Assembly: GCA_017304475.1 (NCBI GenBank)
Contig: JAFKKV010000020.1
Coordinates: forward strand, 1 to 64,000
Source: Hyphomicrobiales bacterium
Lineage (GTDB): Bacteria; Pseudomonadota; Alphaproteobacteria; Rhizobiales; Phreatobacteraceae
Direction: 5' to 3'
Length of the DNA: 64,000 nucleotides
Shown here: positions 24,874 through 32,562 of the stretch, one piece after another
How the letters are laid out: each line of letters opens with the position of its first letter
Position numbering within the stretch: the stretch's first letter is position 1
Notes under the pieces: generated by a model
Told to the model about the DNA's origin: nothing
The model's database searches: none
What the model saw: the letters and a program-made list of their open reading frames with translations, nothing else
Made by a program: the position numbers and the translations under genes

Positions 24874-25806
24874 ATGCGCGAAGTGGATTTACGTCGGATC
24901 GATCTCAACCTGCTGGTCGCGCTTGACGCCCTGCTGGAGGAGAGGAACGTCACACGGGCCGCCCACCGGCTCGGCATGAGCCAGCCGGCTGCGAGCCGTG
25001 CGCTCGGGCGATTGCGCGCGCTGTTTTCGGACGCCCTGTTGGTCGATGGGCCCGGCGGCTACGTCCTCAGCGCGCGTGCCGAAGAGGTGCGCCCCCTGCT
25101 GCGCGGGATCCTGGCCGGTGTGGGAGACATGCTGGAAGCGAACGTCTTCGATCCCGCCACGGCGACGGGCCGCATCCGGCTTCTCATGCCCGATCTGCAG
25201 GCCGCCGTGCTGACGCCGCCTTTGCTCGCCCGTCTCGCTTGCGAGGCACCGTGCCTCGATCTCGACATCGTCGCGCCGGGCACGAACGGCATGGAAACGC
25301 TGGAACATGGTGACGCGGACGCCATGGTCGCGGTGATCGACGAAGCGCCGGCCGGCATCCGCCGGCGCGGCCTCTATGACGAGGACCTCGTGACGCTCAT
25401 GCGGGCGGATCACCCTGCGCTTGCCGAAAAACTCACGCTCGACCGCTTTCTGGCCCTCGATCATATCGTGGTCAGCATCACCGGCATCGGCGCCGCACCT
25501 GTCGACGAGGCGCTCGCACGCATGGGGCGAAGGCGACGGGTGAAGCTGCGCGTGCCGAACTTCTTCGCGGCGGTAGAGATCGCCGCGCGCTCCGACCTCG
25601 TCATGACCCTGCCGTCGAGCCTGGCACGGGCGGCCGCGGCCATGCAGCGCTTCGTGGCCTTGCCGCCGCCTTTCGATCTCGGGCGTTTCACGATGAGCCT
25701 CGCCTGGCACGCCCGCCAGCAGGACGCGCCCCGGCACATCTGGCTGAGGCGCGCCATCGTCACGGCGGCGATGGATATGTCGTCGGCGCATGAAGGGAGA
25801 GGCTGA
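24874..25806 (+). CDS. LysR-family transcriptional regulator
   Basis: This regulator of 310 residues has an N-terminal winged HTH (LRRIDLNLLVALDALLEERN, VTRAAHRLGMSQPAASRALG) and a LysR substrate domain (about 95-300). DLNLL with a short linker places it with NodD/SyrM-like or oxidoreductase-linked LysR proteins. The start ATG follows directly on an A/T-rich dyad, and no strong ribosome site is visible. The divergent NmrA-like oxidoreductase is the likely target. It is followed by a remnant of an ABC ATPase gene. Confidence 0.9.
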   Translation: MREVDLRRIDLNLLVALDALLEERNVTRAAHRLGMSQPAASRALGRLRALFSDALLVDGPGGYVLSARAEEVRPLLRGILAGVGDMLEANVFDPATATGRIRLLMPDLQAAVLTPPLLARLACEAPCLDLDIVAPGTNGMETLEHGDADAMVAVIDEAPAGIRRRGLYDEDLVTLMRADHPALAEKLTLDRFLALDHIVVSITGIGAAPVDEALARMGRRRRVKLRVPNFFAAVEIAARSDLVMTLPSSLARAAAAMQRFVALPPPFDLGRFTMSLAWHARQQDAPRHIWLRRAIVTAAMDMSSAHEGRG

Positions 25807-25831
25807 ACGGCCAGAAAGGCGATCCGCCTCG

Positions 25832-25945
25832 GGCTGCCTGCGCGCCTTTGCCCGCAAGGTCGCCGACCGGGTGATCGTCATGGCCGGCGGCGCCATTGTC
25901 GAGGCGGCCGAACCCGTCGCCTTCTTCACCGCGCCCCGGCACTGA
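25832..25945 (+). pseudogene. 3' remnant of a polar amino acid ABC transporter ATPase gene
   Basis: About 37 codons ending in TGA (25943-25945) read RAFARKVADRVIVMAGGAIV then EAAEPVAFFTAPRH. This matches the end of GlnQ/HisP-type ATPases (H-loop region FARKVADRVIVM, ending FFTxPRH). There is no start, Walker A, signature or Walker B before it; the frame upstream runs out of frame through lysR. It is a deletion scar. The remaining bases 25946-26166 show no gene. Confidence 0.75.
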
Positions 25946-26166
25946 GGCCGGCCCGGCCCATCCGCATTTGCGGATTTCGCAGGGGAACCTCAGTGCCGCA
26001 GGCCCCACGCCTTGCACAGGCCGAGGTCACCATCGCCCTCGCAAGATCAGCGGACGAAAAGCGACGGAGCATGGCCTCGCGCCGGCGATAGCGGCTTGTC
26101 CCGGATAAGGAATCGGAGAACTCTGCCGGCTTCATTTTTGGCACGTCGACTCAACCGGGGCCGTCG

Positions 26167-26568
26167 ATGGCGAGCATTCTCGTAATAGATGACGACGACG
26201 CGGTCCTGACGACCATCAAAATACTGCTCGAAAGGCAGTCTCACGATGTCGCCGTCGCCAGCACCGGCAAGAAGGGGCTGCAACTCCTGCAGGCCCAATC
26301 CTTCGATCTGACCATCGTCGACATCTTCATGCCCGACCTGGACGGCTTCGAGACGATGAGCCGGATCCACCTGCTGCGGCCAGCCATCCCGATCATCGTC
26401 ATCTCCGGCTACGAGTTTCAGGTGACCTCCTCCTCCCCGCCGGATTTTCTGCGCATCGCCACCCAGCTCGGTGCCGTCGCCAGCGTGCGCAAACCCTTCC
26501 GGCCGAGCGATCTCCTGGCCGCGGTCACCCAATGCCTGGCGGCCCGAAACGACCGTGCCGGTGACTGA
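26167..26568 (+). CDS. Single-domain response regulator (CheY-like receiver)
   Basis: This is a receiver domain of 133 residues without an output domain. Acidic pocket IDDDD (residues 8-11), phospho-acceptor Asp52 in TIVDIFMP, Thr/Ser in VISGY and the lysine in SVRKPF are all present, so it should be phosphorylatable. It lies 153 nt upstream of a hybrid histidine kinase gene. It probably acts as a phosphate shuttle, sink or protein-protein switch for that kinase. Confidence 0.9.
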   Translation: MASILVIDDDDAVLTTIKILLERQSHDVAVASTGKKGLQLLQAQSFDLTIVDIFMPDLDGFETMSRIHLLRPAIPIIVISGYEFQVTSSSPPDFLRIATQLGAVASVRKPFRPSDLLAAVTQCLAARNDRAGD

Positions 26569-26721
26569 CCGGCGATGCGCCCGGCGGCGGCGCGCGAGCC
26601 CCTTGCCGCAAGGACCGGCGACCCGCTATCGGTTGTTCCGGGACGGGATGTCGCGGGCTTCGAGGAGCCCTCGGCATGTCCCCTCCGCACCTGACATGAC
26701 CGGACTGCCCGGCAGGAGACC

Positions 26722-29700
26722 ATGATGCCGGACAGCGACAAACAGGGCTATTTTCTCGCGACCTTGCCCGCCACCGCTTTCGATCGAAAGCTGGCCTGGG
26801 CCGCCGTCGGGATCTCCTCGCTGTTCTTCCTGCTGGCCGTGCCCTTCGCCGGCATGAAACTGCCCGAAATGCCGGCCTTCGTCGCGGGCTATCAATTCTC
26901 CCTGGCGATCATCGACCTGATCACCGTCATCCTTCTGCTCGTCCAGTTCGGCATTCTGCGATCACGCTCCCTTCTCCTGCTCGCCAGCGGCTACCTTTTC
27001 ACCGCCATCATCGCCGTCGTTCATGCCCTGACCTTTCCGGGTCTGTTCAGCCCGACCGGCCTGCTGGGGGCCGACCGGCAGACGACCGTCTGGCTCTACA
27101 TGTTCTGGCATGCCGGCTTTCCCCTGCTCACGATCGGCTATGCCCTGCAGAAGGGCCCCGACGGCGGCCCCAGGATCCGCGGCTCGGCCCCGGTCGCGAT
27201 CACCCGGAGCATTGTCGCGGTCATCGCCGCGGTCGCCGCGCTGACCTGGGTCACCACGGGCGCCCATGACATCCTGCCGACCCTCCTCAGGGAGGGGCGC
27301 TACACCCCGGCCATGATCGCCGTCGTGTCCTCGGTCTGGTGCTTCAGCCTCGGCGCCCTCCTGGTCCTGTGGCGGCGGCGGCCCCATTCGGTCCTCGACA
27401 TCTGGCTGATGGTGGTCCTTTGCGCCTGGCTGTTCGACATCGCCTTGTCGGCGATCCTCAATGTCGCCCGCTTCGATCTCGGCTTCTATGTCGGCCGCCT
27501 CTACGGGCTGCTCGCCGCCTGTTTCGTGCTCGCGGTCCTGCTGGTCGAGACCAGCGTCCTGCAGGCGCAGCTTGCCCGGCTGCTCGCCTTGGTGCGCCAG
27601 CATGCCGCCGCGGAGCGCGACCGGCATGACGACCGGGAACGCCTGTTCAGCGCGGTGGTCGAGTCGTCGAACGACGCCATCATCACCAAGACGCTCGACG
27701 GCACCATCACCGCCTGGAACCCGGCGGCCGAGCGACTGTTCGGCTATTCCGCGCCGGAGGCCGTGGGCAAGCGCATCGACATCATCATTCCCGCGGACCG
27801 GCACGGCGAGATGCGGGACATTCTCGATCGTGTCGGTCGCGGCGAACGGATCGAGCATCACGAGACACGGCGCTTGCGCCGGGATGGCACGGAGCTCGAC
27901 ATTACGCTCGGCGTTTCGCCGATCCGGTCGGCATCGGGCGCGATCGTCGGGGCGTCCAAGACGGCGCGCGACGTCACCGAGGCGCGAAAGACCCAGAGGG
28001 CGCTGAACCAGGAGATCGAGGAGCGCCGGCGCATCTTCGAATCCTCGCAGGATCTGATCCTGGTCACCGACGCGAAAGGCCATCTCGTCCAGGTCAGCCC
28101 GAGCAGCGAGGCGATCCTCGGCCATCTGCCGGACGCCATGGTCGGCCGCGACGCAGCCGCCTTCATCCAGGCCGACGACCTCGCACCGACCCGCGCGGAA
28201 ATGCAGGCGACGATCGGCGGCCGGCAAATGCGCGACTTCGAGGCGCGTCTCGTCCACCGCGACGGCCGCTTGGTCCCGCTGACCTGGATGGGCACCTGGT
28301 CGGAACCGGTGCAACGCCATTTCCTCGTCGGCCGCGACATGACCAGCAGCCGCCAGGCCCAGGAGGCCCTGCTCGAAAGCGAGCAGCTGGCGCATGGCAT
28401 TGTCGATACGGCGCTGGATGCCTTCGTCCAGATGGACGAGGCGGGAACGGTGATCGACTGGAACCGCCAGGCCGAGCGGATTTTCGGCTGGCCGCGCCAG
28501 GATGTGCTCGGCAGGACGCTCGGCGACCTGATCATTCCGCCCGTCCACCGCGAGGCCCACCGGAACGGCCTGGCGCGCTTTCTGCAAACCGGCAAGGGAC
28601 AGATCCTCGGCCGCCGCTTGCAGCTCGACGCGCTCCGCCGGAACGGCGAGGAGATCAAGGTCGAGCTGAGCATCACCGCGCTCAAGCGCCGGCAGGGCTT
28701 CGTCTTCAACGGCTTCATTCGCGACGTCACCGAGCAGATCGCCGCCGAGGAGCGGTTCCGCCAGGCCCAGAAGATGGATGCGGTGGGACAGCTGACCGGC
28801 GGCATCGCCCATGACTTCAACAATATCCTGACCGTCATCACCGGAACCATCGAGATCCTCGCCGAGGCGGTCGCCACGGAGCCGGAGCTTGCGACCATCG
28901 CCCGCATGATCGACGAGGCGGCTGGACGGGGCGCCGAGCTCACCCAGCACCTGCTCGCCTTTGCGCGCCGCCAGCCGCTGCAGCCGCGCGAGACCGACAT
29001 CAACGCGCTCATCGTCGAAACCTCGAAGCTGCTGCGGCCGACACTCGGCGAGCATATCGAGATCGAGCTCGCCTTCGACGAGGCGACCTGCCTGGCTTTG
29101 ATCGACCCCACCCAGCTCGCCACGGCGATGCTCAACCTGGCGCTCAATGCACGTGACGCCATGCCCGGCGGCGGCAAGCTCGTTCTCGAGACGGGCAGCG
29201 CCTATCTCGACGAGGCCTATGCCAGCAGGCATAGCGAGGTCCGCGCCGGCCCCTATGTCCTGATCGCGGTCAGCGATACCGGAACCGGCATTCCGGCCGA
29301 GCTGCTGGACAAGGTGTTCGACCCGTTCTTCACCTCGAAAGGACCGGGCAAGGGCACCGGCCTCGGCCTGAGCATGGTCTACGGTTTCGTCAAGCAATCC
29401 AGCGGCCACATCAAGATCTACAGCGAGGAAGGTCACGGAACCACGGTCAAGATCTACCTGCCGCCGGCCGCCGGACTGCCCGCGAACAGCGAACCCGCCC
29501 AGGTGGCGGCCACCAGCGGCGGCAACGAGACGATCCTCGTCGTCGAGGACGACCCGCTGGTGCGTGACTATGTGGTGACCCAGCTACAAAGGCTCGGCTA
29601 TGTCACGCTCGCCTCGGCAAACGCCACCGAGGCGCTCGCCGTGATCGAAACCGGCCGCGCGATCGACCTCTTGTTCACCGATGTGATCATGCCGGGCCCG

Positions 29701-29895
29701 ATGAACGGCCGGCAGCTCGCCGACGAGGTCCTGCGGCGCCGCCCCGGCTGCAAGGTGCTGTTCACCTCCGGCTATACCGAGAATGCGATCATTCACCACG
29801 GCCGGCTCGATCCGGGCGTGCTGCTGCTCGCAAAGCCCTATCGCAAGTCGGATCTCGCCCGCATGCTGCGCCTGGCGCTCGGCTCGACCGGCTGA
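26722..29895 (+). CDS. MASE4 hybrid histidine kinase with three PAS domains and receiver
   Basis: This inner-membrane sensor kinase has 1057 residues. The MASE4-like N-terminus (about 20-290) has about eight hydrophobic segments. It is followed by PAS domains at about 300-425, 435-550 and 555-680, a HisKA domain with His697 (GGIAHDFNNIL), a HATPase domain (NLALNARDAMPGGG, VSDTGTGIP, FDPFFTSKG, GTGLGLSM) and a C-terminal receiver with Asp987 (LFTDVIMPG). AGGAGA precedes the two adjacent ATG codons (26722, 26725). Its partners are probably the lone receiver upstream and the receiver-EAL protein downstream. The signal is unknown; MASE4 domains are integral membrane sensors. Confidence 0.92.
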   Translation: MMPDSDKQGYFLATLPATAFDRKLAWAAVGISSLFFLLAVPFAGMKLPEMPAFVAGYQFSLAIIDLITVILLLVQFGILRSRSLLLLASGYLFTAIIAVVHALTFPGLFSPTGLLGADRQTTVWLYMFWHAGFPLLTIGYALQKGPDGGPRIRGSAPVAITRSIVAVIAAVAALTWVTTGAHDILPTLLREGRYTPAMIAVVSSVWCFSLGALLVLWRRRPHSVLDIWLMVVLCAWLFDIALSAILNVARFDLGFYVGRLYGLLAACFVLAVLLVETSVLQAQLARLLALVRQHAAAERDRHDDRERLFSAVVESSNDAIITKTLDGTITAWNPAAERLFGYSAPEAVGKRIDIIIPADRHGEMRDILDRVGRGERIEHHETRRLRRDGTELDITLGVSPIRSASGAIVGASKTARDVTEARKTQRALNQEIEERRRIFESSQDLILVTDAKGHLVQVSPSSEAILGHLPDAMVGRDAAAFIQADDLAPTRAEMQATIGGRQMRDFEARLVHRDGRLVPLTWMGTWSEPVQRHFLVGRDMTSSRQAQEALLESEQLAHGIVDTALDAFVQMDEAGTVIDWNRQAERIFGWPRQDVLGRTLGDLIIPPVHREAHRNGLARFLQTGKGQILGRRLQLDALRRNGEEIKVELSITALKRRQGFVFNGFIRDVTEQIAAEERFRQAQKMDAVGQLTGGIAHDFNNILTVITGTIEILAEAVATEPELATIARMIDEAAGRGAELTQHLLAFARRQPLQPRETDINALIVETSKLLRPTLGEHIEIELAFDEATCLALIDPTQLATAMLNLALNARDAMPGGGKLVLETGSAYLDEAYASRHSEVRAGPYVLIAVSDTGTGIPAELLDKVFDPFFTSKGPGKGTGLGLSMVYGFVKQSSGHIKIYSEEGHGTTVKIYLPPAAGLPANSEPAQVAATSGGNETILVVEDDPLVRDYVVTQLQRLGYVTLASANATEALAVIETGRAIDLLFTDVIMPGPMNGRQLADEVLRRRPGCKVLFTSGYTENAIIHHGRLDPGVLLLAKPYRKSDLARMLRLALGSTG

Positions 29896-30134
29896 CATTG
29901 ACACAGGGCCCCGGGGCCGGGCGCAAGGCCTGCACCGCCCTGCCCGTCCGGCGCCGGCGATCATTTCGCTCGATCGAACGCGCGTTGCTGCGGAAGGTGA
30001 AGCTCTCGCACGAGAATTGTTAGTATCTCCCGGTGTAACGTCCGCCCGGCAATCGTATCGGTGACATCTCCGCCGGACCGGGCAGCTTCGCGAGCGCCGG
30101 GCCGGCGGCCTCCAGGCAGTGCGGGTCCGGGCTT

Positions 30135-31379
30135 ATGGAACAATCCCTTCTCATCCTCGATGACGATGCGGCGGTTGCCAGCACGATCCGGATCATGGCC
30201 GAGCGCATGGCCCTTTCCGTCGAGGCGACGGACAGCGCATGGGCATTTTTCGAGGCCCTGGAACTGCGCAAGCCGACCCATATCGCGCTCGACCTGGTCA
30301 TGCCGCGGGTCGATGGTGTCGAGGTTCTGCTGGAGCTCGCGCGCCGCGGCTGCAAGGCGCCGATCATCATTACCAGCGGTGCGGGATCGCGCGTGCTCGA
30401 TGCAGCCCGGCGCGCCTCCACCGAGAACGGCCTGAACGTGCTCGGCACGCTCGCCAAGCCGTTCACCTTCGCCAAATTCAAGGCCTTGATGGAGCTGGAC
30501 GGACGAGCCGGCGCGGCCGAACCCGCGCCGAGGGGCGGCGGCCCGTCGATCGCCGAAGGCGCGGTGTCGACCCATGACCTTGAACAGGCCATTGCCGAAC
30601 GCCAGTTCAGCCTCGCCTACCAGCCGAAAATCCGCTGCGCCGATCGGAAGGTGTTCGGCTTCGAGGCTCTGGCGCGCTGGGAGCATCCGACCAAGGGGGC
30701 GATCCCGCCGGCCACCTTCATCCCGCTGGCGGAGGCGAACAATCTGATCGGCGACCTGACCGACCATGTCCTGGATCAGGCGCTGGACTGGCTCGCCTCG
30801 TCCTTTGCCGCCTCGCCCCTGCATCTCGCGATCAATCTCTCCGCCCGATCGCTCGACGACATCAGGCTGGCCGATCGCCTCGCGGCGGCGGTGGATGCAC
30901 GGGGCATCGACCCCGGCAGGATCATCCTCGAGCTGACCGAGACCAGCGCCATGGTCGACCCCCTGACCACGCTCAATCTCGCGACGCGCCTGCGGCTCAA
31001 GGGCTTCCAGCTGTCGATCGACGATTTCGGCATCGGCTATTCGTCGCTGGCCCAGTTGGCGCGCCTGCCCTTCTCCGAGCTCAAGATCGACACCTCCTTC
31101 GTCCGTCCGATGGCCGCATCGGAGGAATGCCGGAAGATCGTCCGCGCCATGATCGGGCTCGGCCACAGCCTCGGATTGCGGGTCACCGCCGAAGGGGTCG
31201 AAGATGCCCCGAGCCTGGCCCTGCTGCAGGACATGAACTGCGACCTGGCGCAGGGTTACCATATCGGCCGGCCGATGACAGGTCTGGCGGTGATGGCCTG
31301 GATGGCCGGCGCCTTTCGCGATGCGGCCGCCCAGGGCACGGCCGGCACTTTCGACGAGACCGTCAGCGTCGCCTCCTGA
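30135..31379 (+). CDS. Response regulator with EAL cyclic-di-GMP phosphodiesterase domain
   Basis: This RocR-like protein has 414 residues. A receiver domain (Asp53 in IALDLVMPRVDG, lysine in LAKPFTF) is joined to an EAL domain (about 150-400). Catalytic motifs look intact: Glu177-Ala-Leu, NLSARS, ELTET, DDFGIGYSS, KIDTSFV, AEGVE and QGYHIGRPM. It should hydrolyse cyclic di-GMP to pGpG under phosphorylation control. It follows the hybrid kinase by 239 nt with the same orientation. The ribosome site is weak. The gap 29896-30134 shows no gene. Confidence 0.92.
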   Translation: MEQSLLILDDDAAVASTIRIMAERMALSVEATDSAWAFFEALELRKPTHIALDLVMPRVDGVEVLLELARRGCKAPIIITSGAGSRVLDAARRASTENGLNVLGTLAKPFTFAKFKALMELDGRAGAAEPAPRGGGPSIAEGAVSTHDLEQAIAERQFSLAYQPKIRCADRKVFGFEALARWEHPTKGAIPPATFIPLAEANNLIGDLTDHVLDQALDWLASSFAASPLHLAINLSARSLDDIRLADRLAAAVDARGIDPGRIILELTETSAMVDPLTTLNLATRLRLKGFQLSIDDFGIGYSSLAQLARLPFSELKIDTSFVRPMAASEECRKIVRAMIGLGHSLGLRVTAEGVEDAPSLALLQDMNCDLAQGYHIGRPMTGLAVMAWMAGAFRDAAAQGTAGTFDETVSVAS

Positions 31380-31462
31380 CGTCGCCTGCTGACGTGTCCT
31401 CCCGGCCGGCGGCAGCCGGGCCGGCATGAAAACGGCGGCCGCCGCGCCGGCCGCCGGGGTTC

Positions 31463-31493
31463 TTGACTCTCCACTTGGTGGAGCCCGTAGAAC
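31463..31493 (+). promoter_or_regulatory. MerR-type promoter with 19-bp spacer, probably leaderless
   Basis: A -35 element TTGACT (31463-31468) and a -10 element TAGAAC (31488-31493) are separated by exactly 19 bp, the over-long spacer typical of MerR-activated promoters. The spacer contains a perfect dyad CTCCAC-TTG-GTGGAG (31469-31483). The ATG of the merR gene at 31500 is 6 nt after the -10, so transcription would begin at or next to the start codon, giving a leaderless mRNA. Confidence 0.75.
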
Positions 31494-31499
31494 CCCCTC

Positions 31500-32423
31500 A
31501 TGAACGAACCAGGCTACACCATCGGCCAGCTCGCCTAGCGCAGCGGCATCTCCGTCCGGCGGCTTCGGTTCTATTCGGACAAGGGCCTGCTGCCGCCTTC
31601 CGCACGCGCCGCCAGCGGCTACCGCATCTATTCCGGCGCCGACCTCGCGCGGCTCGACCTGATCCTGGCGCTGCGTGATGCCGGGCTGAGCCTTGCCGAG
31701 ATCGGCAAGGCCCTGTCGCGCAACCTGGCGCTCGGCGAGGTGCTGAGGCTCCGGCTGCAAACCCTCGAGGTGGAGATCCGCGCCAAGCGCCGGATCGCTG
31801 CGGCATTGCGGGCGGCCTTGAGGATCCCCCACCCCAGTCTGAACGATCTGAGGAGGTTATGGACCGTGACCAGTCTTTCCCAAGCCGATCGCCGCGCCGC
31901 GATCGAGCGCTTTTATGACGCGGTGGCCGACGGCGCCGAGATGGACCCCGCCTGGAAGCAGCGGATGATCGACGCCGGCACGCCGGACCTGCCCGACGAC
32001 CCGACACCGGAACAGGTCGACGCCTGGACCGAGATCATGACCATCATTTCGGACAAGGCCTATATCCAGGAGGTGCGAGCCGGCATGGCCGACATGTGGA
32101 ACGGCGCGTTCGACGCCACGGCCTATGCCGCCGCGGCCGATGCGACGCTCGCCCGGGTCAGGACCGCGATCGAGCAAGGCCTCGCGCCCGGCTCCGACAC
32201 CGGCCGTTCGATCGCCGGGGAATGGCTGGAAAGCTCGGCCCGGGCGATGAAACGCACGCCCGACAAGGCCTTCCTCGACTGGCAGCTCGACCAGTACCGC
32301 AAACACCACGCCCGCGCGATGCGCTACCAGGAACTCCTGGCGATCCTGCGCGGCGACGACACGGCGCATTCCGCCGGCCGGGAATGGCGCTGGATCGTCG
32401 AGGCTATGGGCCATCTACTCTGA
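31500..32423 (+). pseudogene. MerR-family regulator gene with amber stop at codon 13
   Basis: The frame from ATG 31500 reads MNEPGYTIGQLA, then TAG (31536-31538), then RSGISVRRLRFYSDKGLLPP and an otherwise complete MerR protein of about 307 codons. The HTH, the dimerisation helix and a C-terminal alpha-helical effector domain (VDAWTEIMTIISDKAYIQEV) are all present. The stop falls within the helix-turn-helix, at a position usually occupied by an arginine- or glutamate-like codon. No other frameshift or stop occurs. Either the regulator is recently inactivated, or a downstream restart yields only the effector domain. A MerR promoter precedes it. Confidence 0.8.
31866..32423 (+). CDS. Possible separately translated MerR effector domain (185 aa)
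   Basis: Inside the interrupted merR frame, AGGAGG (31851-31856) stands 9 nt before an in-frame GTG (31866). Translation from there would give the whole C-terminal domain (TSLSQADRRAAIERFYDAVA to the end), helix-rich and soluble, without the DNA-binding part. The ATG at 31859 near the same site is out of frame. The arrangement parallels TipAS made from within tipAL in Streptomyces, although this domain does not look like TipAS itself. Ligand unknown. Confidence 0.5.
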   Translation: MTSLSQADRRAAIERFYDAVADGAEMDPAWKQRMIDAGTPDLPDDPTPEQVDAWTEIMTIISDKAYIQEVRAGMADMWNGAFDATAYAAAADATLARVRTAIEQGLAPGSDTGRSIAGEWLESSARAMKRTPDKAFLDWQLDQYRKHHARAMRYQELLAILRGDDTAHSAGREWRWIVEAMGHLL

Positions 32424-32442
32424 CCATCACGTACCGCGCGGC

Positions 32443-32476
32443 GGGCGGCCGTGACAGGCCGCCCCTCGCATTTTTT
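32443..32476 (+). terminator. Candidate intrinsic terminator after the merR frame
   Basis: GGGCGGCC, loop GTGACA, GGCCGCCC forms a strong stem (32443-32464), but six bases separate it from a six-T run (32471-32476), so efficiency may be limited. Confidence 0.5.
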
Positions 32477-32562
32477 CCGTCCCGGCCCCCTATCGACAGC
32501 CGATGTCACTGCGGTGTCATCTAACGCGACGACAGCACGCAGCGGACATGATCGGGGCACCC

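Noticed and set aside
26962..29436. 824-codon minus-strand frame opposite the hybrid kinase
   Set aside because: Antisense of an unambiguous kinase, with no recognisable domain.
31859..31861. ATG next to AGGAGG as an independent gene start
   Set aside because: It is out of frame with the MerR effector domain; the in-frame GTG at 31866 fits the same ribosome site better.
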